A DNA stretch of 64,000 bases from Halohasta litchfieldiae. Lineage in GTDB: Archaea; Halobacteriota; Halobacteria; Halobacteriales; Haloferacaceae. The translations under genes were made by a program, and so were the position numbers. This document shows, piece after piece, positions 35,811 through 44,720 of the stretch (the first letter of the stretch is position 1; every line of letters starts with the position of its first letter). The notes beneath the pieces are model-generated. The model ran no database searches and was not told the DNA's origin. It was given only the letters and a program-made list of their open reading frames with translations. The stretch spans positions 3,224,001 to 3,288,000 of the forward strand of contig NZ_CP024845.1 of assembly GCF_002788215.1 (NCBI RefSeq), read 5' to 3'.

Positions 35811-37415
35811 TTAATCGTCGACTGAAACCACGGTTCCCACACCTTTACTGGAGCCTTCACGGAAGACGAACCGCTGGCCCTCCTCGACGAAGTAGGGCCG
35901 AAATTTGAACTCGACTGTCGTTGTGCCTGTGTCGCCGGGGAGCAGTTTGCCACCCTCCGGCGAGAAGACCGCGGTCTCGCTGAGTGTCTCCAGATGGATG
36001 ACGGGTTCGTACCCCTCGGTGATTCGAGTCGGATGATTAAGGACCATCACCTCCGCCTCAAACGAGCGAACCGGATCCGGGTCAGCCTCGCGCGGGAGCA
36101 GTGCCATCCCGCGTTTGACCTCGCTTTCGTCGACACCCTTGAGCGCAATGCCGACGATCCGCCCGGCTTTGGCCGTGTCGACCCGGTGGTAATGCATCTC
36201 GATAGACCGCACCTCGACCTCGCGGAAACTCCCATCCGACATCGGTCCCAACAGGAGTTCGTCGCCCTCGGAGACGGTGCCAGCGTTGATCGTGCCGGAG
36301 GCGACCGCGCCGACGCCGGTGACGTTGTAGGTGCGGTCGATGTACATCTGGAACTCGCTGTGTTCGTCGGTCGACCGCTTGGGGAGGGTCTCGAACAGCC
36401 GGTCGAGGTCATCCATCCCATCGCCGCGAACCGCACTCGTTCGAATGATTGGCACGACCGTCTCGTTGAGTTCGCCTGCAGCGGTCTCGACGCCGTAGCG
36501 CTCGACGCGAAGGGGTGTCTTTTGGACGTCCCGCAGCAGCGTCTCGATCTCCTTTTCGACCTCGACGACGCGCTCCGGTGAGACGGCGTCGACTTTCGTC
36601 ACTGCCACAATCGTCGGTAGATCGGTCGCCAACAGAATGCCAAGATGCTCGCGGGTCGTCTTCGTCGGGCCGTCGTCGGCCGCAACAGCCAACAATCCGT
36701 AATCGAGTTTCTGGCCGACGAGGCCGCGGATCGTCGTCCGAAGCCATGGCTCGTGACCGACAGTGTCGACGAACGAAACGAGTCGGTCGGCCTCTTGGAC
36801 CACACGTGCGCGATCAGTTTTCCGGTGTGGGTTATCCATCCGAACTGGATCGCCCGTCTCGTCGAAGCCGTAGACGGCATACGAGAGATCAGCCGAGAGA
36901 CCGCGTTCGACCTCGTGGGGCTGGACATCGAGAAAGCTCCGCGTGAAGCCGTCGCCGTCGTCAGGTTCGCCAGTGACCAGAGAACCGACGAGCGTGGATT
37001 TTCCGTGGTCGACGTGCCCCGCCGTCCCGATGACGATGTGGCCGTTGTCGGCGGTCAGCATCGATCCCTCGCGGATCGTCGCCATGCCAACTAGTCCGTC
37101 ATCGCCGGCGCTCCAAGTGTCGACGTTTTCGATATGGGCACCCGCCTCCTCGGCGAGCAACGAAAGCACATCCATCGTCTCGGAGAACTCCTCGGGTGCG
37201 ATGCCCGCGATGCCGCCGTTGTCGGTGACGCCGACGACATAGGTGGCCTCGCCGTCACCCGAGAGAACTCGGTGACGGAGTTGGGCCGCTAGACTCTCCA
37301 TCCGGCCGTCGGCCAGATGGAGTTCCCGTGTGAGTCGTTCTTTGAACTCGATGTGGCCGCCGTCCTGTTCACCGCGCTTGAGGGCCTGCTGTAAAGCGGC
37401 CCGATCCGCGCTCAT
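35811..37415 (-). CDS. GTPBP1-like translational GTPase
   Basis: 534 residues. An N-terminal domain of about 130 residues (EFKERLTRELHLADGRMESLAAQLRHR) precedes an EF1A-like G domain with G1 GTAGHVDHGKST, G3 DTVGHE and G4 TKVD, then two beta-barrel domains (YIDRTYNVTGVGAVASGTI; LNHPTRITEGYEPVIH). This is the archaeal COG5258 family related to eukaryotic GTPBP1, suggested in translation or RNA turnover. The start MSADRAAL at 37415 was chosen over a 26-codon extension. Confidence 0.9.
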   Translation of the reverse strand: MSADRAALQQALKRGEQDGGHIEFKERLTRELHLADGRMESLAAQLRHRVLSGDGEATYVVGVTDNGGIAGIAPEEFSETMDVLSLLAEEAGAHIENVDTWSAGDDGLVGMATIREGSMLTADNGHIVIGTAGHVDHGKSTLVGSLVTGEPDDGDGFTRSFLDVQPHEVERGLSADLSYAVYGFDETGDPVRMDNPHRKTDRARVVQEADRLVSFVDTVGHEPWLRTTIRGLVGQKLDYGLLAVAADDGPTKTTREHLGILLATDLPTIVAVTKVDAVSPERVVEVEKEIETLLRDVQKTPLRVERYGVETAAGELNETVVPIIRTSAVRGDGMDDLDRLFETLPKRSTDEHSEFQMYIDRTYNVTGVGAVASGTINAGTVSEGDELLLGPMSDGSFREVEVRSIEMHYHRVDTAKAGRIVGIALKGVDESEVKRGMALLPREADPDPVRSFEAEVMVLNHPTRITEGYEPVIHLETLSETAVFSPEGGKLLPGDTGTTTVEFKFRPYFVEEGQRFVFREGSSKGVGTVVSVDD

Positions 37416-37564
37416 AGAAAGCCGTTCGTGAGGGGGTAGTAAAACGCTTTTCATGCCGTGTCTATCCATGGCATGGTTGGTGAGGTGTGACATAGTGTGT
37501 GCTACAGTGACATTCCGAGGGCGTGACTGGCAACCAACTGTGTCGACCGCGGAGAAGACCGAAC

Positions 37565-38062
37565 CTACTCGCTGAGCGTCTCGTAGGCTTGGCTTACCTT
37601 TTTAAACATCTCCTCGTCGCCGGAGTCAGTGTCGGGATGGTGCTCCTTTGCTTTCCGGCGGTAGGCAGTCTTTATATCGGTCTCGTCGGCGGTTGCGTCG
37701 ACATCGAGGATTTGGCGGGCTTTGGACGGGGAAAAATCGCTTTGCTCGGCTCCTGCGGTCGACCGGGAGCGCCGGCGGTTCCGTCGGGTTCGCTCATCCG
37801 AAAATCGGCCCTCGAAGGGACCAGCATCGAACGAGCCGGGGCCGGCGTCGCCGCCCGGCGAGCGGGCGTAGGAGTCGGGATTCGACCGGATCCGGTCGGC
37901 GAGTTTCCCACTGGCCTGATACCACAGTAGATACGCCGAGGCACCGAACGGAATGGCGGCTAACAGGAAAAACGGATTCACCACGACCCCGACGATCAGC
38001 ATGAGGGCAGTGATGCCGAACAGCACTGCCGATACGCCGAGGATGAGTCCGTTTCTGTCCAC
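37565..38062 (-). CDS. J-domain membrane protein
   Basis: About 165 residues. Two membrane helices at the N-terminus (LILGVSAVLFGITALMLIVG and PFFLLAAIPFGASAYLL) are followed by a basic linker and a C-terminal J domain (ARQILDVDATADETDIKTAYRRKAKEHHPDTD) with the HPD motif that stimulates DnaK. It may recruit Hsp70 to the membrane. There is no ATG: a GTG at 38062 or a TTG at 38074 must be used; GTG is preferred. Confidence 0.85.
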   Translation of the reverse strand: MDRNGLILGVSAVLFGITALMLIVGVVVNPFFLLAAIPFGASAYLLWYQASGKLADRIRSNPDSYARSPGGDAGPGSFDAGPFEGRFSDERTRRNRRRSRSTAGAEQSDFSPSKARQILDVDATADETDIKTAYRRKAKEHHPDTDSGDEEMFKKVSQAYETLSE

Positions 38063-38566
38063 TGCAGGAGACAACGTGTTGCACCAATGTAACTCTCTCG
38101 GGATTCGTGTCTCGGTCGCTCACAGTACACTGGTTGGGAGTCGACCGACCTCTCGACACAACCCACTCACAGTCGACGCTGTCGACGCCCATGGCTCACC
38201 AGTTGAGGTGCATATCAAAAATGGGCGCAGAGACCGAAGACGTGGGGTGCTTGGTTGGCGCTAGGGTGGTTGGCGGGATACCGTGGTGGTGTGTCCAGTC
38301 AGTCGACCGACGTCGGTGCCCATGACATCACCGCCACCAGTTCTCAGTGACAGTGGGTTTCACCCAGACGTATGTTTGTTAATCGGGTCGGTCTCTCGGT
38401 CGGCTGGCAACTCCGGAGTGCGACTCCGGTCGGAACCGTGTCCCGCCCCCGTGGAGCCGCATTCGGATATCAGCCTCCAGCCACATTTACCCGGTTGATC
38501 ATTTGTGAGATATTCACACGCTCAAACAGCCGTTTTATAATCCGGTGTCGACCAGTTGGGACCGAG
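38063..38566. other. Long intergenic region without a recognised gene
   Basis: About 500 bases upstream of both the J-domain gene and moaB. It contains five GTCGAC palindromes. The sequence between about 38390 and 38470 is GC-rich with inverted CTCCGG/CCGGAG-type elements and could fold, but no known RNA was recognised. The moaB TATA box is at its end. Confidence 0.5.
38533..38540 (+). promoter_or_regulatory. Putative TATA box for moaB
   Basis: TTTTATAA, about 27-34 bases ahead of the ATG at 38567, consistent with a leaderless or nearly leaderless mRNA. Confidence 0.6.
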
Positions 38567-39157
38567 ATGCCAGAGACGCCATCCGATCCGGATCGAACCG
38601 CAACGACCGATTCCGCTAGACGGACCACCGACGACCACGGCCACGACATCGTTTCGCCGCTTCAGGCGGCGATCATCACCGTCTCGACCTCGCGGGCCAA
38701 CGCGACGGACCCCGAAGACCCCGGCGGCGACAGGATCGAGTCGCTGCTAGAGGCCGCCGACCACCGAGTCGTCGACCGTCGACTGGTGCCCGACGGGATC
38801 GGACCCATCCAGCGAGCCCTCGACGAGTTGCTCGACGATCCAACAGTCGACTTCGTTATTGCGACCGGCGGGACTGGGGCGACAATCGATGACGTAACGC
38901 CGGATGCGGTGTCGGAGCGGTTCGACCGCGAGTTACCGGGGTTTGGCGAGCTGTTCCGCCAACTATCCTACGAGGAGATCGGTCCCAGAACGATTGCCTC
39001 CCGGGCGACCGCGGGAATCGCCCGCGATACGCCGGTGTTCGTGCTGCCGGGGAGTCGAAATGCCGTCGAGTTGGCGACTGAGGCGATCATCCTCGACGAG
39101 GCCCCCCATCTCGTCGGGCTGTCGACCCGTCACCTCGTCGGACCGAACAGTGAGTAG
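38567..39157 (+). CDS. moaB: Molybdopterin adenylyltransferase-like MoaB
   Basis: 196 residues. The MoCF-binding fold shows AAIITVSTSRAN, the GGTGATIDDVTPDA motif with its key Asp residues, and VFVLPGSRNAVELATEAII. It should adenylate molybdopterin before metal insertion. The N-terminal 30 residues are a polar His/Asp-rich extension. An upstream frame to 38372 is noncoding in character. Confidence 0.9.
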   Translation: MPETPSDPDRTATTDSARRTTDDHGHDIVSPLQAAIITVSTSRANATDPEDPGGDRIESLLEAADHRVVDRRLVPDGIGPIQRALDELLDDPTVDFVIATGGTGATIDDVTPDAVSERFDRELPGFGELFRQLSYEEIGPRTIASRATAGIARDTPVFVLPGSRNAVELATEAIILDEAPHLVGLSTRHLVGPNSE

Positions 39158-39325
39158 CTGACCGGGACCACAACCCCAAGACGGACAGTACGGAAATCTG
39201 ACTCGTCATAGGGTTTATTGACACTGAAGGTTCAGTTTCAACACGTCTAAGAGCGTTGCGTCTCTCATGCTGTCGATGTCGGTGGTCTCTCACGGCCGAC
39301 GACTGGGGGACACCACAGCGTGGCG

Positions 39326-39333
39326 TTTATAAA
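39326..39333 (+). promoter_or_regulatory. Putative TATA box for the oxidoreductase gene
   Basis: TTTATAAA, 23-30 bases ahead of the ATG at 39356, ideal for a leaderless haloarchaeal transcript. Confidence 0.65.
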
Positions 39334-39355
39334 CAGGAGTAAGTCAAATACAGCA

Positions 39356-40417
39356 ATGCAGTCCACCCCACCACAGATCGGAATCGTTGGTCTCGGCGGT
39401 ATCGGGCATTATCATGCCGACCTCCTCGGCGATCAGACGGCCGACCTCGTCGGCGGCGTCGACATCTCGGGCGACGCGAGACGCGCGTTCAGTGAGAAAT
39501 ACAACGTTTCGACCTACGAGCAGGTCGACGACCTGTTGGAGGTTGCCGACGCGCTGTTCGTCACAACACCCAATCGGTTCCACGAGGAGTATACGGTCAA
39601 GGCACTCGACGCAGGACTCGATGTCCTCCTCGAAAAGCCGCTGGCCCACACTCTCGAAAGCGCCGAGCGAATCGTCGAGGCTGCCCACGCCGCCGATGGG
39701 TTCTGTATGGTCGGCTTCAACAACCGGTTTTCGGCACCCGTCGAAGTAATCAAACAGTATCAGGCCAACGGCCGGTTCGGCGACTTTTCGCATATCGAGG
39801 CCAACTACGTCCGGCGGCGGGGGATTCCCGGTCGTGGTTCGTGGTTTACCTCCAAGGAGGTCGCCGGCGGCGGCTCGCTGATCGATATCGGCGTCCACGC
39901 CATCGACCTTGCGCTCTACTTCCTCGACTTTCCACAGATTGCCGAAGTGTCCGGAACCGCTCGCTCGCAGTTCGGCACCCGCGAGGATTATGCTTTCGTC
40001 GAGATGTGGGGCGACGACATCGGGCCACAGGGGTTCGACGTCGACGACTCGGTCAGCGCCTTCATTAGAACCGCAAAGGGCCAGACGATCTCGTTGGACG
40101 TCGCGTGGGCAGCCAACCGCCCGACCAACGACGAGTTCGTGCTCCGAGGTACCGAGGCCGGCGCGAAGTTCGACCGGTCGAGCCACGAGCTCACGATCTA
40201 CGAGGACAGCAAAGCCGGTCGGGACCACCTCACCGACGCCGAGATCGAAACACGCGCCAGTGATACCCACAAAACCGAACAAAAATATTTCCTCGAACAC
40301 GTTGGCGGCGGGACTGCCCCACCGCGAAACACCGTCGACGAAGGGTTGGCCGTCCAGCGTGTCATCGACGCGATCTACCGGTCCTCCGAGGAGGGACGGG
40401 CGATCTCACTGGACTGA
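39356..40417 (+). CDS. Gfo/Idh/MocA family NAD(P)-dependent oxidoreductase
   Basis: 353 residues. The Rossmann fold opens with IGIVGLGGIGHYHADLL, followed by the EKPLAHTLE motif with its catalytic Lys and the substrate-domain motif GGGSLIDIGVHAIDLALYFL with a catalytic Asp-x-x-x-His. Substrates are usually sugars or inositols; the exact one is unknown. The 12-codon longer frame starts inside the promoter, so MQSTPPQ at 39356 was chosen. Confidence 0.9.
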   Translation: MQSTPPQIGIVGLGGIGHYHADLLGDQTADLVGGVDISGDARRAFSEKYNVSTYEQVDDLLEVADALFVTTPNRFHEEYTVKALDAGLDVLLEKPLAHTLESAERIVEAAHAADGFCMVGFNNRFSAPVEVIKQYQANGRFGDFSHIEANYVRRRGIPGRGSWFTSKEVAGGGSLIDIGVHAIDLALYFLDFPQIAEVSGTARSQFGTREDYAFVEMWGDDIGPQGFDVDDSVSAFIRTAKGQTISLDVAWAANRPTNDEFVLRGTEAGAKFDRSSHELTIYEDSKAGRDHLTDAEIETRASDTHKTEQKYFLEHVGGGTAPPRNTVDEGLAVQRVIDAIYRSSEEGRAISLD

Positions 40418-40763
40418 GCAGTTTTCGGTCGATGGCATCTATTCTCAGTTACTGACGTGGCTCTTGCCTACCCTGGTGACACAACACACAGTATGTAGAC
40501 ATTGCTACCAGTTGACGTCCAAGAGATAGAGCGTGAATCTATCACAAGAACTTTTGATCGGCTTCTGGACGCCAGACTATCTCAAGTGGACCCATATGAC
40601 TTGACTACTCCTTCGCCGAGGACCTGGGGGTAGTTAAAAAGTTGGCACTCGCCAACTGAATACTGATTGACCCGGCCTCCAAACGAGCAGGTAGAGCACA
40701 ACTAATCTATGACGGAGTTAACCCAGTATGCCACCTCATCTGACACGGAGCAGGTGAAACGGT
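40418..40763. other. Intergenic region upstream of cytochrome oxidase subunit I
   Basis: About 345 bases. It holds a perfect hairpin GTTGGC-ACTC-GCCAAC at about 40640-40655 preceded by an A-rich TTAAAA box, which might be promoter or regulatory structure. A 21-codon ORF lies at its end (40709-40774). Confidence 0.5.
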
Positions 40764-40774
40764 ATGTCGATTAA
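40709..40774 (+). CDS. Possible 21-residue leader ORF
   Basis: Starts with ATG at 40709 (MTELTQYATSSDTEQVKRYVD) and ends at a TAA at 40772, overlapping the first codons of the oxidase gene in another frame. The start-stop overlap would allow translational coupling. It may equally be chance; no family is recognised. Confidence 0.3.
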   Translation: MTELTQYATSSDTEQVKRYVD

Positions 40775-42575
40775 CGCGCAGATCGCAGTGACCGTGCTGA
40801 TGGGGGTGTTCCTCGTCGCTGTCGCCACGTGGCTCACACGGGTCGAAAACTGGCGATCCTACACGCCAGTCGGCGGTGGCTCGTTCATCGACAACTCGGG
40901 CTACGTCGACGAGGAGAAACCCGCTGGCATCGTTCGCTGGCTCACAACTGTCGACCACAAGGACATCGGCATCCTCTACGGACTCTACGGGATATTTGCC
41001 TTCGCGGTCGGCGGGCTCATGGTCACCGTGATGCGGTTGGATCTCATCACGACCGAATCGATTCTCGGAACTGCAACCTACAACGGTCTCCTGACGAGCC
41101 ACGGAATCACGATGCTGTTCCTCTTCGGAACACCGATTATCGCAGCCTTCGCAAACTACCTGATCCCGATACTCATCGGTGCCGACGACATGGCGTTCCC
41201 GCGAATCAACGCCATCGCCTTCTGGCTGTTGCCGCCCGCGGCACTCCTGATCTGGGCGGGCTTCTTCGCCAAGCCGCTCGGCCTGTTCGGACCCGCACAG
41301 ACGGCGTGGACAATGTACACGCCGCTGTCGCTGGGGGCGGCTGGTGGGAGCGGTGATATGGTCGGCGGGGCTGGCGTCGACCTGCTGTTACTCGGATTGC
41401 ACCTCTCAGGGGTCGCCGCGACGATGGGTGCGATCAACTTCATCGCGACCATCTTCACCCAGCGCGGCGAGAAGGTGACGTGGGCGAACCTCGATATCTT
41501 TTCGTGGACAGTCCTCACTCAGTCGGGGCTCATCCTGTTTGCCTTTCCCCTCCTGGGCAGCGCGCTGGTGATGTTGCTGGCTGACCGGAACTTCGGCACG
41601 ACTTTCTTCCTCTCGGATGGCGGCAATATACTATACCAGCACCTGTTTTGGTTCTTCGGTCATCCCGAGGTGTACGTCCTCGTGTTGCCGATGATGGGCA
41701 TCGTGAGCTACGTCCTCCCGCGGTTCGCAGGCAGACAGCTCTTCGGCTTCAAATTCGTCGTCTACTCCACGCTCGCAATCGGTGTGCTCTCCTTTGGCGT
41801 CTGGGCCCACCACATGTTCACGACGGGGATGGACCCACGACTCCGAACCTCGTTTATGGCGGTCTCGATAGCAATTTCGATACCATCAGCCGTGAAGACA
41901 TTCAACTGGGTGACCACCCTGTGGAACGGCCGGGTTCGGCTGACAACGCCGATGCTGTTCTGTATCGGCTTCATCTCGAACTTCATCATCGGCGGTGTAA
42001 CCGGTGTCTTCCTCGCATCGATCCCGGTTAACCTTGTGCTGCATGACACCTACTACGTCGTGGGTCACTTCCACTACATCGTGATGGGGGCCATCGCGTT
42101 CGCCGGCTTTGCTGGCATCTACTACTGGTTCCCGCTTGTCACCAAGCGGATGTACCAGGCCAGCCTCGGCAAGGCCCATTTCTGGCTAACGATGGTCGGA
42201 ACAAACATCACCTTCCTCGCGATGATCCTGCTGGGCTACGGCGGCATGCCGCGACGGTACGCGACCTACCTGCCTGAGTTCGCGACGCTCCATCAGGTCG
42301 CAACGCTCGGTGCTCTGATTCTGCTGATCGGCCAGATTATCTGGCTGTACAACATGGTCACCTCGTGGTTCGAGGGCAAACGCGTCGAGGATGGCGATCC
42401 TTGGAATCTTAATCAAGACGACGTGCGAACCATCGAATGGCAGTGGTTCGAACACAAACTCGACACCCAACTGGCGGCTGACGGTGGCGAAGAAGATGTT
42501 GTACCCGACGGTGGCGAAACGGTCGACGAGATGGTCGACACCGATTCAGGTGATGCTGACAAAACTGACGCTTGA
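40764..42575 (+). CDS. Cytochrome c oxidase (heme-copper) subunit I
   Basis: 603 residues. All metal ligands of subunit I are visible: the low-spin heme His in LLTSHGITMLFLFG, the CuB His and cross-linked Tyr in GHPEVYVLVLP, CuB His pair in WAHHMFTTGM, and heme His residues in DTYYVVGHFHYIVMG. An extra N-terminal membrane helix and a 30-residue soluble stretch precede the first conserved helix. The tail is acidic. It reduces O2 to water and pumps protons. No subunit II is next to it. Confidence 0.93.
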   Translation: MSINAQIAVTVLMGVFLVAVATWLTRVENWRSYTPVGGGSFIDNSGYVDEEKPAGIVRWLTTVDHKDIGILYGLYGIFAFAVGGLMVTVMRLDLITTESILGTATYNGLLTSHGITMLFLFGTPIIAAFANYLIPILIGADDMAFPRINAIAFWLLPPAALLIWAGFFAKPLGLFGPAQTAWTMYTPLSLGAAGGSGDMVGGAGVDLLLLGLHLSGVAATMGAINFIATIFTQRGEKVTWANLDIFSWTVLTQSGLILFAFPLLGSALVMLLADRNFGTTFFLSDGGNILYQHLFWFFGHPEVYVLVLPMMGIVSYVLPRFAGRQLFGFKFVVYSTLAIGVLSFGVWAHHMFTTGMDPRLRTSFMAVSIAISIPSAVKTFNWVTTLWNGRVRLTTPMLFCIGFISNFIIGGVTGVFLASIPVNLVLHDTYYVVGHFHYIVMGAIAFAGFAGIYYWFPLVTKRMYQASLGKAHFWLTMVGTNITFLAMILLGYGGMPRRYATYLPEFATLHQVATLGALILLIGQIIWLYNMVTSWFEGKRVEDGDPWNLNQDDVRTIEWQWFEHKLDTQLAADGGEEDVVPDGGETVDEMVDTDSGDADKTDA

Positions 42576-42592
42576 GTTAGTACGCAAGTTGG

Positions 42593-43453
42593 TCACCGAA
42601 GGTCGGCACTGGTTGCGTTCTCGACCGGGAGCCCGACACTGTTCCCCCACTCGACGAACGAACCGTAATAGTAGGAGACGTTCTCGTAGCCGAGTATCTC
42701 TGCGAGAGCCGTCCAGACGAGTGCCGATCGCTCGCCGACGCGACAGTAGACGATGATTTGCTCGTCTGTGGCGTACTCATCGAACAGTGCTGCCAGCTCC
42801 TCGCGGGAGCGGAAGCGGCGGTCTGTCTGGATGGTGTCCCGGCAGGGTGTGTTCACTGCGCCGGGGATGTGACCGCCGCGCTGTACGCCCTCGTTCCAGC
42901 CCGGGGGTGCGAGAATGTCGCCGCGGTACTCCGGCGGTGCGCGGGCGTCAAGCAGACAGCCGCCGGACTCGACGGCCGCTTCGACATCTCCGCGGCGCGC
43001 GCGAATGGACTCGTCGGGTTCGGGGGCGTGGTACTCGCGGCTGGGAACCGACGGAACTTCGTTGGTCATTGGATACTCGTTTTCGACCCAGTAGTTCCGT
43101 CCCCCATCAAGCAACACCACGTTCTCATGGCGGTAGTATCGCAGCAGCCAGTAGGCGTGTGCGGCGAACCAGTTGAAGAAGTCTCCATAGAGGATAATCG
43201 TCGTCTCACGGGTCACGCCGCAGTCGCCGAGCAGGCCTGACAGTGCCGCCGGGGAGAGCACGTCGAACGTCTCCGTGTCGCGGAGGTCACGCTGCCAGTC
43301 GAGACTAACCGCCCCCGGGATATGCGACGACTCGTAGGTGCCCTGCTGGATGTTCACTTCTATCAGTCGGTAGTCGGCGTCGGTCGTTTGAATCTGCTCC
43401 AGATTAGCAGCCACCGTCTCCGCGCTGACGAGTGGCCCGGTCGCGTCGACCAT
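42593..43453 (-). CDS. Thiosulfate sulfurtransferase (tandem rhodanese)
   Basis: 286 residues with two rhodanese domains. The C-terminal one has the active-site loop IIVYCRVGERSA with Cys237; the N-terminal one has Asp at the matching position (ILYGDFFNWFA) and should be inactive. It should transfer sulfane sulfur from thiosulfate to a thiol acceptor. Its start overlaps the stop of the upstream regulator gene by one base, so the two are co-transcribed. Confidence 0.9.
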   Translation of the reverse strand: MVDATGPLVSAETVAANLEQIQTTDADYRLIEVNIQQGTYESSHIPGAVSLDWQRDLRDTETFDVLSPAALSGLLGDCGVTRETTIILYGDFFNWFAAHAYWLLRYYRHENVVLLDGGRNYWVENEYPMTNEVPSVPSREYHAPEPDESIRARRGDVEAAVESGGCLLDARAPPEYRGDILAPPGWNEGVQRGGHIPGAVNTPCRDTIQTDRRFRSREELAALFDEYATDEQIIVYCRVGERSALVWTALAEILGYENVSYYYGSFVEWGNSVGLPVENATSADLR

Positions 43454-44223
43454 TAGGTGCCTCCCCGCTGATCGGCTGTCTGTGGAAAGCTCTTGAACTC
43501 CCTCGACTGGTCGGTGGTCGCAAAGCTCTTAGCGAGTCTCGATTCGGCACTCCGGAGTCGATACGACAACGTCGACCGGGGACAGTCCAGTTCCGTCGAC
43601 AACTCTTCGAGCGTTATCTGTCTGGGTTTTTCGTAGTAGCCGCGCCCGACCGCCTCGACGAGTGCCTCGCGCTGTTCCGGCGGGAGATTCTTGCGTGCGA
43701 ACAGTCCCGTTCGCCGGTTGGAGGCCTGTCCGATATGGTCGAACTCGAAGCGAATCCCTTCCTGCAACGACACCTGTAAGGCGTCGTAAAACAGTCCGAC
43801 ACCGTCATCGGTGTCCATCATCACGGTCCACGTCTCGCGGTTCTGACTCCGTTCGAGCTCGAACAGGACGTCCGGACCGATATACTCGACAGCCAGTGTT
43901 GGGACAGACTCGCAGTTCCCGATATCCCGCAGGTGGTAGTACAGTTCACACTCGGAGTCGGTCCGTTTCAGCACCTCTCTGTGAACCGCTCCCTCACAGC
44001 CGGCTGGGGTGATTTGCTCGACAGCAAGCAGCTCCCGTTGCCCAGCGTTTGTGAGTTCGCTGAGCGCGTCTGCTGGCCCCTCGAATCGTTCGAGCCGCCA
44101 GAACTCCTCGGCATCGATACTGCCACCGACCCCCCTTGAAGAGACTCCAGTAGGGTCGGTAAGCAACTGCTGTAGTGGCCCCGCTGTCTCCTCGTAGACG
44201 AGGTCGAAAACGAACTCTCGCAT
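43453..44223 (-). CDS. Bat-type helix-turn-helix transcriptional regulator
   Basis: 256 residues. The C-terminal HTH-10 domain (ALVEAVGRGYYEKPRQITLEELSTELDCPRSTLSYRLRSAESRL) is that of bacterio-opsin activator-like proteins, which are abundant in haloarchaea. The N-terminal 190 residues contain a GAF/BAT-like sensory region with several Cys residues but no clear ligand motif. It is encoded directly upstream of the rhodanese gene and may control it, perhaps in response to sulfur or redox state (inference). Confidence 0.85.
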   Translation of the reverse strand: MREFVFDLVYEETAGPLQQLLTDPTGVSSRGVGGSIDAEEFWRLERFEGPADALSELTNAGQRELLAVEQITPAGCEGAVHREVLKRTDSECELYYHLRDIGNCESVPTLAVEYIGPDVLFELERSQNRETWTVMMDTDDGVGLFYDALQVSLQEGIRFEFDHIGQASNRRTGLFARKNLPPEQREALVEAVGRGYYEKPRQITLEELSTELDCPRSTLSYRLRSAESRLAKSFATTDQSREFKSFPQTADQRGGT

Positions 44224-44720
44224 ATCTGTACCGTCAGTTAGTAGATAGTCTCAATGTAAGTTCCTGTCGTTGCGGTTGCCGTAGACGGGTCACCAATCTA
44301 CGCCACAAGAGCGTTCTGGAATATTATACATTGTAACGAAGGGAACGGGGCGGTTTGCTCTCACCAATGCGCGTTCGTTTCACTGGTCGCTGCACAGTTA
44401 CTCGCGTTTGATCGGATGCTTCGGTGGATCGGCGGACTCACAATCGTGAGTGTGTTTCTGTTGATCATATAGAGCCGATTGTAGCGAGAGTGTCTTCTCT
44501 GAATGGCTTGTTGTAGATGATCGATTGAAATGGAGATTTCTATCAGATGTAGATGCTGCATATGCGCCCATCTTGCACGGCACGTCCTAACAAAATTCAG
44601 AGAGGACTGTTCCGCGATCCCCACTTAGAATCACTGACGTTTGTCTCCATCTGTTACCCTCTGTTACTATCTATTACCACCTGTTACCATCTGTTACCGT
44701 TCTTCGTCGACTACGATCTG
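44224..44720. other. Intergenic region with 10-bp tandem repeat
   Basis: About 500 bases of lower GC than the flanks. The region near the helicase end carries a five-unit, 10-bp tandem repeat (44649-44698). No convincing gene was seen; short ORFs have no protein character. TATA-like boxes for the regulator gene may lie near 44320-44340. Confidence 0.5.
44649..44698. repeat. Five-unit 10-bp tandem repeat
   Basis: Five direct units of the form ATCTGTTACC, ten bases each, with substitutions mainly in the first three positions. The exact 10-bp period places the units on one face of the DNA. It lies just beyond the helicase stop codon (the gene is on the minus strand). Confidence 0.8.

Noticed and set aside
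44649-44698. CRISPR-like array
   Set aside because: The 10-bp units have no spacers; it is a simple tandem repeat.
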